From positions 1 to 44,005 of the forward strand of contig SKKL01000281.1 of the NCBI GenBank assembly GCA_007121465.1: a stretch of 44,005 nt of DNA. The letters are read 5' to 3'. Positions 30,316 to 37,191 of this stretch are shown here, piece by piece. The notes beneath the pieces were generated by a model, which saw nothing but the letters and a program-made list of their open reading frames with translations, did no database searches and was not told where the DNA came from. The first letter of the stretch is position 1. Every line of letters starts with the position of its first letter. The stretch is from Acidimicrobiales bacterium. GTDB taxonomy: Bacteria > Actinomycetota > Acidimicrobiia > Acidimicrobiales > SKKL01. Position numbers and translations under genes: made by a program.

Positions 30316-31485
30316 ATGAGCGACACGGCCACCGCGACGCCCGCCAAGCCAGCCCGCTGGACCCACCAGTGGAAAGAGCTCTACGAGGAGGTCATCACCT
30401 CCGGGCTCTGCACCGGCTGTGCCGGGTGTGTCATCGCCTGCCCCCACGAGGTGATCGGCTACACCCACGAGGCCGGCCACTACCGGCCGTTCCACCTCGA
30501 GGACGAGCTCGGTCTCGACGACTGCATCCACGGCCAGAAGGGGTGCACCTCCTGCACCCGGGCCTGTCCCCGGTTCCGGGCATGGGAGCCCCAAGCCGAC
30601 GAGCATCTCTTCGCCCGTGTCCGGGAGGCCGATGAGCCGGCGGGCATCTACCAGGACATCCTCCTCACCCGGGCGTCCGACGAGACCGTGCACCAGATGG
30701 GCCAGGACGGCGGACTGGTGTCGGCCATCCTCATCTGGGCCCTCGAGGAGGGCTACATCGACGGAGCGCTCACCTCGTTCCTCGAACAGACCGAGAACGG
30801 CGGGAACAGCTGGAAGGCGATTCCCGGCTTGGCGACCACCAAGGACGAGATCCTCCAGGGCGCCGGCAGCCGGTACACCTACTCGGCGAACACCCTCGCC
30901 ATCAAGGAGGCCAAGGAGCGGGGCATCGACAAGCTGGCGCTGGTCGGCATGAGCTGCCAGTCCTCGGTCCCGCCGGTCATGTGGACCCGCAAGGTGGGAA
31001 AGGCCGGCAAGCCGATCATCTTGAACATCGGTCTGCTGTGCTCCAAGTCCTTCGACGATGCGATCTTCGAGGAGCTGTTCACCGCCAAGTACGGCCTCGA
31101 GAAGTCCGAGATCGCCAAGATGAACATCAAGGGCGTCTTCCAGATCTGGATGCAGGACGGGACCTACCACGAGATCCCCCTCAAGGAGTGCCACGCCTGG
31201 ACCCGCGAGGGGTGCAACCACTGCCCCGACTTCGCCGCCGAGCACGCCGACATCTCCACCGGAGGGATCGGCGAGAACAACGACTGGACCCTGACCATCG
31301 TCCGCACCGATCTCGGGCGTGAGGTCATCAGCCGGATGATCGACGCCGGGGTCATCGAGGCCCGTCCCGGCGACAGCGATCCGGGAGCGATCGCCTTGAT
31401 GAACAAGCTCGCAGAGAAGAGTCGCGAACGGTGGCCCGAGTGGGCGGCTCCCGAAGCCAAGGTCGGCATCGGCACCAAGTCCTGA
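30316..31485 (+). CDS. FrhB-like coenzyme F420 hydrogenase/dehydrogenase beta subunit
   Basis: A 389-residue Fe-S flavoprotein of the FrhB/FdhB family, which passes electrons between FAD, Fe-S clusters and coenzyme F420. Two ferredoxin-like motifs open the protein: GLCTGCAGCVIACPHEV (about residues 31-47) and HGQKGCTSCTRACP. The FrhB N- and C-terminal domains follow, with DGGLVSAILIWALEEGYIDGA and a Cys-rich segment, ECHAWTREGCNHCPDF, near residue 300. The isolated gene, with no hydrogenase subunits nearby, suggests a stand-alone F420 reductase. The electron donor is unknown. The start is the ATG at 30316. Confidence 0.88.
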   Translation: MSDTATATPAKPARWTHQWKELYEEVITSGLCTGCAGCVIACPHEVIGYTHEAGHYRPFHLEDELGLDDCIHGQKGCTSCTRACPRFRAWEPQADEHLFARVREADEPAGIYQDILLTRASDETVHQMGQDGGLVSAILIWALEEGYIDGALTSFLEQTENGGNSWKAIPGLATTKDEILQGAGSRYTYSANTLAIKEAKERGIDKLALVGMSCQSSVPPVMWTRKVGKAGKPIILNIGLLCSKSFDDAIFEELFTAKYGLEKSEIAKMNIKGVFQIWMQDGTYHEIPLKECHAWTREGCNHCPDFAAEHADISTGGIGENNDWTLTIVRTDLGREVISRMIDAGVIEARPGDSDPGAIALMNKLAEKSRERWPEWAAPEAKVGIGTKS

Positions 31486-31500
31486 GTGATCCGGTCCAGT

Positions 31501-31524
31501 CGGCCCCGACACGACGGGGGGCCG
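31501..31524 (+). terminator. Terminator after frhB-like gene
   Basis: CGGCCCC and GGGGCCG arms form a 7-base stem that begins 16 bases after the frhB-like stop. Confidence 0.55.
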
Positions 31525-31582
31525 CTCTGTGACCGCGGTCTCCGAAGCGGCCGGGTGACATTACGGTTCGGTTGCGACCCGG

Positions 31583-31597
31583 TACTCTGACCCGGCC
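31583..31597 (+). promoter_or_regulatory. Candidate short-leader promoter (TACTCT-N9-ATG)
   Basis: TACTCT ends 9 bases before the LCP gene ATG at 31598 and no ribosome site is visible. Confidence 0.4.
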
Positions 31598-33370
31598 ATG
31601 GCGATGGACCCTCCACCACCGGACCGGCGTCGGCCCGGCCGCCCGTATCCGGTACCCGACCGACCGAGGCCGACGTCGTCTCCCCGATCCTCGGACCGTC
31701 CCTCCGGGCGGGTCGAGGCCGGTCGGGTGCATGCTCGCGATCTCATCGACCAGCTCCCCGCGCCCGACCCGGGCCTCGTGCGCCACCAGTCCCGAGGCGA
31801 CGAGCCGAGCTCAGGTCGATCCGGATCTGCCGATCGGCCCGGTCGGCGACGTGGCCGTCGCGGAGCGCCGCGTGGGATGCGGTCGCGACGGAGCTGGGGG
31901 CAGCGGATCCTGCTGTCGTCGCTGGTCGTGGTGGCCCTCCTCGCATCGGGCGCGGCCGGGGTCGCCGCCTACTTCGCCCACAAACTCGACCGTCTCAGCT
32001 ACGTCGACGTGGAGCTCAGCGTGGCGCCGCCGACGGGTGCCCCGCGCAACCTGCTCATCGTCGGATCCGACAACCGCGAGGGACTCGTCGATCGGGGCAT
32101 CGACGGCGGCGCGTTCCTGGGCGCCGGCGCGGGAGGTGGGCAGCGCTCGGACACCATCATCGTCGTGCGGGTCGACCCACCGACCGGGGAGGTCGACGTG
32201 CTGTCGATCCCCCGCGACCTGTGGGTCCCGATCCCCGGCACCGGGGGCAGTCAACGGATCAACACCGCCTATGCGGCGGGACCCCAGCAGCTCATCGACA
32301 CCATCGAGTCCAACTTCGACATCCCCATTCACCACTACGTCGAGATCGACTTCGTCGGTTTCGTCGATCTGGTCGACGCCGTCGGTGGAGTGCCCATGTG
32401 GTTCGACACCCCCGTGCGTGACGCCCAGTCGGGTCTGAACGTCCCCGTCTCCGGATGCCACCGACTCGATGCCGAGTCGGCGTTGGCCTTCACCCGGTCA
32501 CGCGCCTACCAGTACCAGGACGACAACGGGCGCTGGCACACCGACCCGACCGGCGACCTCGGCCGGATCAGCCGCCAGCAGGTGTTCCTCCGGCGGGCGG
32601 CCGACCAGGTGGGCGAGCTCGGCGTCGGCGACGCGCTGACCCTCAACCGCTTGCTCGACGTCGGCATCGACAGCGTGACCCTCGATCGGGGACTCGGCCT
32701 CGACCGGATCCGAGAGCTGGCTGGTCAGTTCGCCGACTACGACAGCGACACCATGCGCACCCATGCGGTGCCCACCTACTCCTTCCGGACCTCGGGGGGC
32801 GCGCTCGTCGAAGGCCTCGAGGAGGCCGAGGCCCAACCGGCACTCAACATCTTCCGAGGGCTCCCGGCCGATGCCCTCGCCCCGGTCCAGGTGCAGGACG
32901 TCACCGTGCTCAACGGCACCGGCGAAGAGGGCGTGGCCGCCCAGGTGGCCGGTGCCCTCGACGAGATCGGCTTCGGGGTGACCGGCACCGGCAACACCGA
33001 CGACGAGTTCGTCGCGAGGACGCGGATCCGCTACGGGACCGGCGGCGCGCACGCTGCCGACCTGCTCGAACGCCACCTCACCGCCGGGGCCGAGTTCGAG
33101 GCCGACGCCGGGCTCGAGCCCGGAGCGGTCGTGCTGGAAGTGGGTGCCGATCTCACCACGATCGGCCGCAACGCCGACCCCTATGACCCCGACGCCGTGC
33201 CAACCGAAGCCGGGTCTCCCGTCGGTGACTCGACCGGCCCCGGAACCACCAGCGACGACGACGGAACCGACGGCGACGACGGGCCAGGGACGCCGGAGAC
33301 GCCCGGTGTGGCTCCGCCGACCTCGGATCCGATCGGCGTGGCCCCCGACCCGTCGATGCGCTGCGTGTGA
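31598..33370 (+). CDS. LytR-CpsA-Psr (LCP) cell-wall glycopolymer ligase with LytR_C domain
   Basis: A 590-residue membrane protein that attaches teichoic acid-like polymers or arabinogalactan to peptidoglycan. A Pro/Arg-rich cytoplasmic tail (residues 1-100) precedes one membrane helix (about 105-127). The LCP domain then carries NLLIVGSDNRE, RSDTIIVVRVDP (catalytic Arg/Asp), LSIPRDLWV and the late TRSRAYQYQ with further phosphate-binding Arg residues. A LytR_C domain follows near residues 430-515 (VTVLNGTGEEGVAAQVAGAL), then an Asp/Thr/Pro-rich tail. The ATG at 31598 is chosen; the next in-frame ATG is two codons on. Convergent with the SDR gene. Confidence 0.92.
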   Translation: MAMDPPPPDRRRPGRPYPVPDRPRPTSSPRSSDRPSGRVEAGRVHARDLIDQLPAPDPGLVRHQSRGDEPSSGRSGSADRPGRRRGRRGAPRGMRSRRSWGQRILLSSLVVVALLASGAAGVAAYFAHKLDRLSYVDVELSVAPPTGAPRNLLIVGSDNREGLVDRGIDGGAFLGAGAGGGQRSDTIIVVRVDPPTGEVDVLSIPRDLWVPIPGTGGSQRINTAYAAGPQQLIDTIESNFDIPIHHYVEIDFVGFVDLVDAVGGVPMWFDTPVRDAQSGLNVPVSGCHRLDAESALAFTRSRAYQYQDDNGRWHTDPTGDLGRISRQQVFLRRAADQVGELGVGDALTLNRLLDVGIDSVTLDRGLGLDRIRELAGQFADYDSDTMRTHAVPTYSFRTSGGALVEGLEEAEAQPALNIFRGLPADALAPVQVQDVTVLNGTGEEGVAAQVAGALDEIGFGVTGTGNTDDEFVARTRIRYGTGGAHAADLLERHLTAGAEFEADAGLEPGAVVLEVGADLTTIGRNADPYDPDAVPTEAGSPVGDSTGPGTTSDDDGTDGDDGPGTPETPGVAPPTSDPIGVAPDPSMRCV

Positions 33371-33384
33371 GCAGCGCCTGAGGC

Positions 33385-34227
33385 TCAGTCGTTGGTGCGG
33401 TTCTGGCGGAGCATGGCGCGCCAGGCCTCCATCATCGCGGCGTTGGAGCGACGCATCCCTCGCAGCCAGCGCTCCCGATCGGTGGCGCGACGCTCCTCGT
33501 AGCGGGCGACCTCGGGGTGGGGGAGGATGAGGAACTCCTCGCGATCGAGGCCTTCGACAACGACCCGGGCGACCTCCTCCGGTTCGAGGACACCGTCGGA
33601 CCCGGCGGTGCCCTTGGCCGGTTCGGTCCCTGCCGGGCGGCGCCCGCCGCCGGCCATCGCGGTGGCCACCGCCTGCGGGCAGATGCACGACACGGTGATT
33701 CCCGCGTCGCCGTGGGTGATCGACAGCCACTCGGCGAGGGCGACCACAGCGTGCTTGGTCACCGAGTAGGGGGCGGAACCGAGCTGGGTGAGCAGCCCCG
33801 CGGCCGAGGCGGTGTGCAACAGGTAGCCCTCGCCCCGGTCGAGCATCGAGGGGAGGACCGCTCGTGCGGCGTAGATGTGGGACTGGACGTTCACCCGCCA
33901 GATCCGCTCCCAGTCCTCGTCGGGGACCTCGACCCCGCCGATCACCATGATCCCGGCGTTGGCCGCGAACAGGTCGACCGGTCCGAACTGCTCCTCGGTG
34001 GCGGCGACCAGGTCGACGACCTCTGCTTCGTTGCCGGCGTCGACCCTCATCGACGAGGCCGTGCCGCCGGCGCTGGTGATGTCCGAGGCGACCTCGGCGG
34101 CGCGCTCGCCGTCGAGGTCGGCGACCATCACACCGGCCGCTCCCTCGGCGGCGAAGACCCGGGCCAGCGCCTCACCGATGCCGTTGGCACCTCCGGTGAC
34201 GATCGCGACCTTGCCGTCGAGCTGCAT
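33385..34227 (-). CDS. Short-chain dehydrogenase/reductase
   Basis: A 280-residue classical SDR oxidoreductase that uses NAD(P)H. The Rossmann motif TGGANGIG is at residues 11-18, followed by Asp37 (MVADLDGERA), which suggests preference for NAD. The NAG motif is AANAGIM at 88-94. The catalytic tetrad is Asn (RVNVQSH), Ser141, Tyr154 and Lys158 (YSVTK). The C-terminal 60 residues (EEFLILPHPEV, then a basic helix) are typical of the family's substrate-loop extension. A ribosome site GGGGGG lies before the ATG at 34227. Substrate unknown. It is divergent from the sigma gene over a palindrome. Confidence 0.9.
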   Translation of the reverse strand: MQLDGKVAIVTGGANGIGEALARVFAAEGAAGVMVADLDGERAAEVASDITSAGGTASSMRVDAGNEAEVVDLVAATEEQFGPVDLFAANAGIMVIGGVEVPDEDWERIWRVNVQSHIYAARAVLPSMLDRGEGYLLHTASAAGLLTQLGSAPYSVTKHAVVALAEWLSITHGDAGITVSCICPQAVATAMAGGGRRPAGTEPAKGTAGSDGVLEPEEVARVVVEGLDREEFLILPHPEVARYEERRATDRERWLRGMRRSNAAMMEAWRAMLRQNRTND

Positions 34228-34242
34228 GAGTGACCCCCCTGG

Positions 34243-34256
34243 CGTGCAGATGCACG
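34243..34256. promoter_or_regulatory. CGTGCAGATGCACG palindrome in SDR-sigma intergenic region
   Basis: A 14-base palindrome with a two-base centre lies about 16 bases before the SDR start and 75 before the sigma gene. A TACGAT -10 box for the SDR gene lies at 34281-34286, so the palindrome would be in its leader. Confidence 0.4.
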
Positions 34257-34330
34257 GATCTGTCGAACGAGTGCCCCCGAATCGTAGGTCCTCGATGTAA
34301 GGCGTCCCGATCTCACCGGTCAGGACGGGT

Positions 34331-35884
34331 ATGGATGCCCCGATCGTCGACAGCGGGCGGCTCGCACGAACACGTGGAATGCTGGAGGGCGTGGAGGAGA
34401 CAGCCTCCGATGCCGATCTGGTCCACGCCGCTGTCGCTGGTGATCGACGGGCGTTCTCGATGTTGTTCGAGCGCTGGTTCGATCGGAGCTACGACGTGGC
34501 ATGGAACATCGTTCGTGACCGTGAGGTCGCGGCTGAGGTGGCCCAGGACGCCTTCCTCGCGGCATGGACAGGACTCGGATCGCTCCGGGATCCCGCGGCT
34601 TTCGGTGGCTGGATCCTGCGGACGAGTCGCAACAAGGCGCTCAACCGGCTCGAGCGCGAGCGGCGGAGCCGACCGACCGACGTCGATGTGGCGGTGGATC
34701 TCGTCGACCGACGGCAGCGCGCGGTCGACGTGGCCGAGGACATCGTGCGCGACGAACAGCACGACCTCCTGTGGGCCGCGGCTGCTGCACTCGGCGAGGC
34801 CGACGCGAGCATCCTCGACCTCCACCTGCGCCATGACCTCGATGCGGCCCAGATCGCCGAGGCCCTCGACATCGAGCCCAACGCCGCCCACCAACGGCTG
34901 TTCCGGCTCCGCAAGCGGCTCGAGGGCGCGATCCGTTCTCACGTGATCTGGAACGGCGGGACGCCCCGCTGCGAGGAGCTGGGTTCGCTTCTCGTCGGCG
35001 CGGAGATCGAGGGGTTCGGACCGGCGGTCGTGAAGCTCGTGTCGGGTCACGTCGTCGACTGCGACGAGTGCGACGAGCGGCAGCGGGCGGTCCTGGCTCC
35101 GGCGTCGATGTTCGGGGCGGTGCCGCTCGTGGTCGTGGGATTCGACACCCGTCGCGCTGCCGCGGCGTCGCTCGCCGAGTCCGGGGTGGCGATCGACCCC
35201 GATGCGATCGGCGACGGCGGTGACGCCGGAACTGCCGACGCGACCGCGGCCGGGGCCGGGGCCGACGCTCCCCCGGGGACTGCCGCGGGGGCGAGGCGGA
35301 AGTTGGTGATGGCGGCCGTCGCTCTCGTCCTCCTCGTCGGAGGTGCCGTGACCGTGGCATCCCTCATCGGCGACGGGGGCGAGGCCGTCGACCTCGCCGA
35401 CGCCACGGCCGCTGATGCCCCCTCCGACGAAACCGTGGTCACGCCGGCTCCCTCCGGCACCACCACCGACCTGGGCTCGACCACGGCGACCGACGTCGAT
35501 GACACCGGTTCGCCCCCACCGCCTTCCACCGAATCCGAGCCGACCGTGGCGACCACGACCACCGCGGCGCCCCCGCCATCGCCGCCACCGGGTCCGGACA
35601 CGACGGGGTCGACGACCACCGGGCCCGCTCCAGTCGTCGTGCGGTTCGACGCGGTGGTGGGGGGTTCGGTGCCCTGCGGTGGGGGTGGAGGGCTCGACCT
35701 CCGTCTCGTGTGGACGACCGAGCACGCCGACGAGGTCACCCTCGACGGTCCGGGGACCGATCCCGCGGTTGTCCATCCCGGCTCGGGATCGCTCGACACC
35801 TGCCTGCCTCGGGGAGACGGCCCCGAGTGGCAGCTCACCGCCACCGGTTCCGGAGGGTTCGCGACCGCCCACGTCGCCCGCTGA
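34331..35884 (+). CDS. ECF sigma factor fused to anti-sigma zinc domain, membrane helix and extracellular domain
   Basis: A 517-residue protein combining several modules. Region 2 of an ECF sigma factor spans about residues 29-98 (AFSMLFERWFDRSYDVAW) and region 4 about 145-205 (DAAQIAEALDIEPNAAHQRL). A zinc anti-sigma-like cluster follows: Cys214, His240, Cys244 and Cys247 (H-x3-C-x2-C). A membrane helix is at 326-345, then a Thr/Pro/Ser-rich linker (350-432) and a C-terminal domain with Cys449 and Cys491, probably disulfide-linked outside the cell. Region 2 and 4 are therefore inside and the sensor outside. The ATG at 34379 is an alternative start. No separate anti-sigma gene is present. Confidence 0.85.
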   Translation: MDAPIVDSGRLARTRGMLEGVEETASDADLVHAAVAGDRRAFSMLFERWFDRSYDVAWNIVRDREVAAEVAQDAFLAAWTGLGSLRDPAAFGGWILRTSRNKALNRLERERRSRPTDVDVAVDLVDRRQRAVDVAEDIVRDEQHDLLWAAAAALGEADASILDLHLRHDLDAAQIAEALDIEPNAAHQRLFRLRKRLEGAIRSHVIWNGGTPRCEELGSLLVGAEIEGFGPAVVKLVSGHVVDCDECDERQRAVLAPASMFGAVPLVVVGFDTRRAAAASLAESGVAIDPDAIGDGGDAGTADATAAGAGADAPPGTAAGARRKLVMAAVALVLLVGGAVTVASLIGDGGEAVDLADATAADAPSDETVVTPAPSGTTTDLGSTTATDVDDTGSPPPPSTESEPTVATTTTAAPPPSPPPGPDTTGSTTTGPAPVVVRFDAVVGGSVPCGGGGGLDLRLVWTTEHADEVTLDGPGTDPAVVHPGSGSLDTCLPRGDGPEWQLTATGSGGFATAHVAR

Positions 35885-36109
35885 GACCCCGTCCGGGAGT
35901 GTCGACGACCTCGGATCCGGACCGCCAGATGGGTCGAACGCATCATTCGAGAGTCAAGCCTCACCGGCTCGGATCGGTCGCCGACAGATGCCCCCGAGCA
36001 CGGAACGCTCGATCGATCGCCAAGGACTGGCGAGTCCGATTGATCGACCGCGTGAGGTGTCTGGAGAGATGTACGGGACGCTGCCCTGCTCGAGGCGAGG
36101 CAACCGCTG
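35885..36109 (+). other. Non-coding leader between the sigma gene and flgB
   Basis: A 225-base gap. It holds a nested inverted repeat (36009-36047) and no supported open reading frame. A sigma-28 or WhiG-type promoter was looked for and none was convincing. It must hold the flagellar promoter unless transcription starts in the sigma gene. Confidence 0.6.
36009..36047. repeat. Nested inverted repeat upstream of flgB
   Basis: The outer arms TCGATCGATC and GATTGATCGA pair at nine of ten positions and enclose GGACT-GGCG-AGTCC, a perfect 5-base hairpin, with an asymmetric GCCAA bulge. It could be a leader hairpin or regulator site about 63 bases before flgB. Confidence 0.45.
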
Positions 36110-36457
36110 ATGCGCATCGGCGACTCCACCTTCGACGCGCTCCAGGCCTCCCTCCAGGGGCTCGGCATGCGCCGCCAGGCTGCCGAGGACAACATCGCCA
36201 ACGTCGAGACCCCCGGCTTTCGCGCCAACCGGGTCAACTTCGAGGACTCGCTGCGTTCCGCCATCGACCGCGGTGAACCGCTGACGGCGACGCCCACCGT
36301 GGCCCGGTCCGTCGCCCCGACCCGCATGAACGGGAACAACGTGGCGATCGACCAGGAGATCACCGGCCTCACCGAGACCGCGCTCCGCCACCAACTCGTC
36401 GTCGAGGCGATGAACGGCAAGTTCCGCCTCCTCCGCACATCGATCACGGGGCAATGA
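36110..36457 (+). CDS. flgB: Flagellar proximal rod protein FlgB
   Basis: A 115-residue proximal rod protein of the flagellar basal body, exported by the flagellar type III apparatus. The rod-family motif is NIANVETPGFRANRVNFED (about residues 27-45). The C-terminal helix has LRHQLVVEAMNGKFRLLRTSI, the usual closing segment of FlgB. The N-terminal helix (FDALQASLQGLGMRRQAA) is also typical. It begins the flagellar run. The ATG at 36110 directly overlaps the end of a run of GCAACCGCTG with no clear ribosome site. Confidence 0.93.
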   Translation: MRIGDSTFDALQASLQGLGMRRQAAEDNIANVETPGFRANRVNFEDSLRSAIDRGEPLTATPTVARSVAPTRMNGNNVAIDQEITGLTETALRHQLVVEAMNGKFRLLRTSITGQ

Positions 36458-36458
36458 C

Positions 36459-36866
36459 ATGAGCCTCTTCGGTTCCCTCGGGGTCGCGGCCTCGGGCATG
36501 CACACCTTCAAGACCTGGATCGACGCCAGCGCCGACAACGTCGCCAACGTCAACACGATCCGACCGACCGACGAACCGGCGTTCCAGGAGCGGTTCGTGG
36601 TCGCCAACGCCTCGGAGTACCGCAACGGCCAGGTGGGCGCCGGCGTCCGGGTGGCCGGCGTGGCCTTCGGGGACGCCGAGGGACGTCTCGTGTACGACCC
36701 CTCGCATCCCTTCGCCGATGACGACGGCATGGTGCGGGCGCCCGACATGGTCCTGAGCGACCAGCTGACCAACCTGATCATCGCCCAACGGGCCTATCAG
36801 GCAAACGTGACCGTCTTCGAGCGAGCGCGCGACACCTACTTGCGTGCGCTCGAGATCGGACGCTGA
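36459..36866 (+). CDS. flgC: Flagellar proximal rod protein FlgC
   Basis: A 135-residue rod protein. The N-terminal helix SLGVAASGMHTFKTWIDASADNVANVNT is the family signature. The C-terminal helix has LTNLIIAQRAYQANVTVFE, matching the conserved ITAQRAYQAN of FlgC. The middle domain is strand-rich. The ATG is one base after the flgB stop, so the genes are co-translated. FlgC forms the rod with FlgB, FlgF and FlgG; the last two are not in this window. Confidence 0.94.
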   Translation: MSLFGSLGVAASGMHTFKTWIDASADNVANVNTIRPTDEPAFQERFVVANASEYRNGQVGAGVRVAGVAFGDAEGRLVYDPSHPFADDDGMVRAPDMVLSDQLTNLIIAQRAYQANVTVFERARDTYLRALEIGR

Positions 36867-36867
36867 C

Positions 36868-37191
36868 ATGCCCATTCAGCCGCCCGCCGGTGTTGGGGGG
36901 ATCATCCCCGCCGGGTTCACCCCCGCCGTTCGTCCCACGCCGAGTATCGACGCCGGTGCCGAGGCTCGGGGTGCCGACTTCGGCTCCAAGGTCGTCTCCG
37001 CCCTCGAGGACCTCCAGGCCGCCCACGCCGAGACCGACCGCCTGGCCACGGCTGCGGCCACCGGCGACCTCGCCGCCGTCGAGGACTACATGCTCCAGGC
37101 CACCCAGACCCAGCTCGCCACCGAGCTCACCGTCGCCGTGCGCAACCGTGCAGTCGAGTCGTTCAACGAGATCATGAGGATGCAGATCTGA
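36868..37191 (+). CDS. fliE: Flagellar hook-basal body protein FliE
   Basis: A 107-residue FliE, which joins the MS ring to the rod. The N-terminal 35 residues are Pro/Gly-rich and flexible. The helical C-terminal part has FGSKVVSALEDLQAAHAETD and ends with TVAVRNRAVESFNEIMRMQI, the family's characteristic VRNKxxxAYxEIMxM segment. The ATG at 36868 is one base after the flgC stop. The fliF ATG overlaps the fliE stop. Confidence 0.94.
   Translation: MPIQPPAGVGGIIPAGFTPAVRPTPSIDAGAEARGADFGSKVVSALEDLQAAHAETDRLATAAATGDLAAVEDYMLQATQTQLATELTVAVRNRAVESFNEIMRMQI

Noticed and set aside
30148-31512. 454-residue minus-strand frame opposite the FrhB-like gene
   Set aside because: The plus-strand frame has the cluster cysteines and family motifs; the minus frame has none.
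31598-33370. LCP protein as a sortase substrate
   Set aside because: It has no LPxTG-like motif followed by a C-terminal helix; its hydrophobic segment is N-terminal.
35885-36109. c-di-GMP riboswitch or sigma-28 promoter before flgB
   Set aside because: I looked for the GEMM core and for a TAAA/GCCGATAA-type promoter. A TCAAG and a GCCGACAG exist but the spacing is wrong.
35047-36447. 466-residue minus-strand frame opposite the sigma factor and flgB
   Set aside because: Low-complexity Ser/Thr/Pro product, antisense to the sigma factor, whose motifs are clear.
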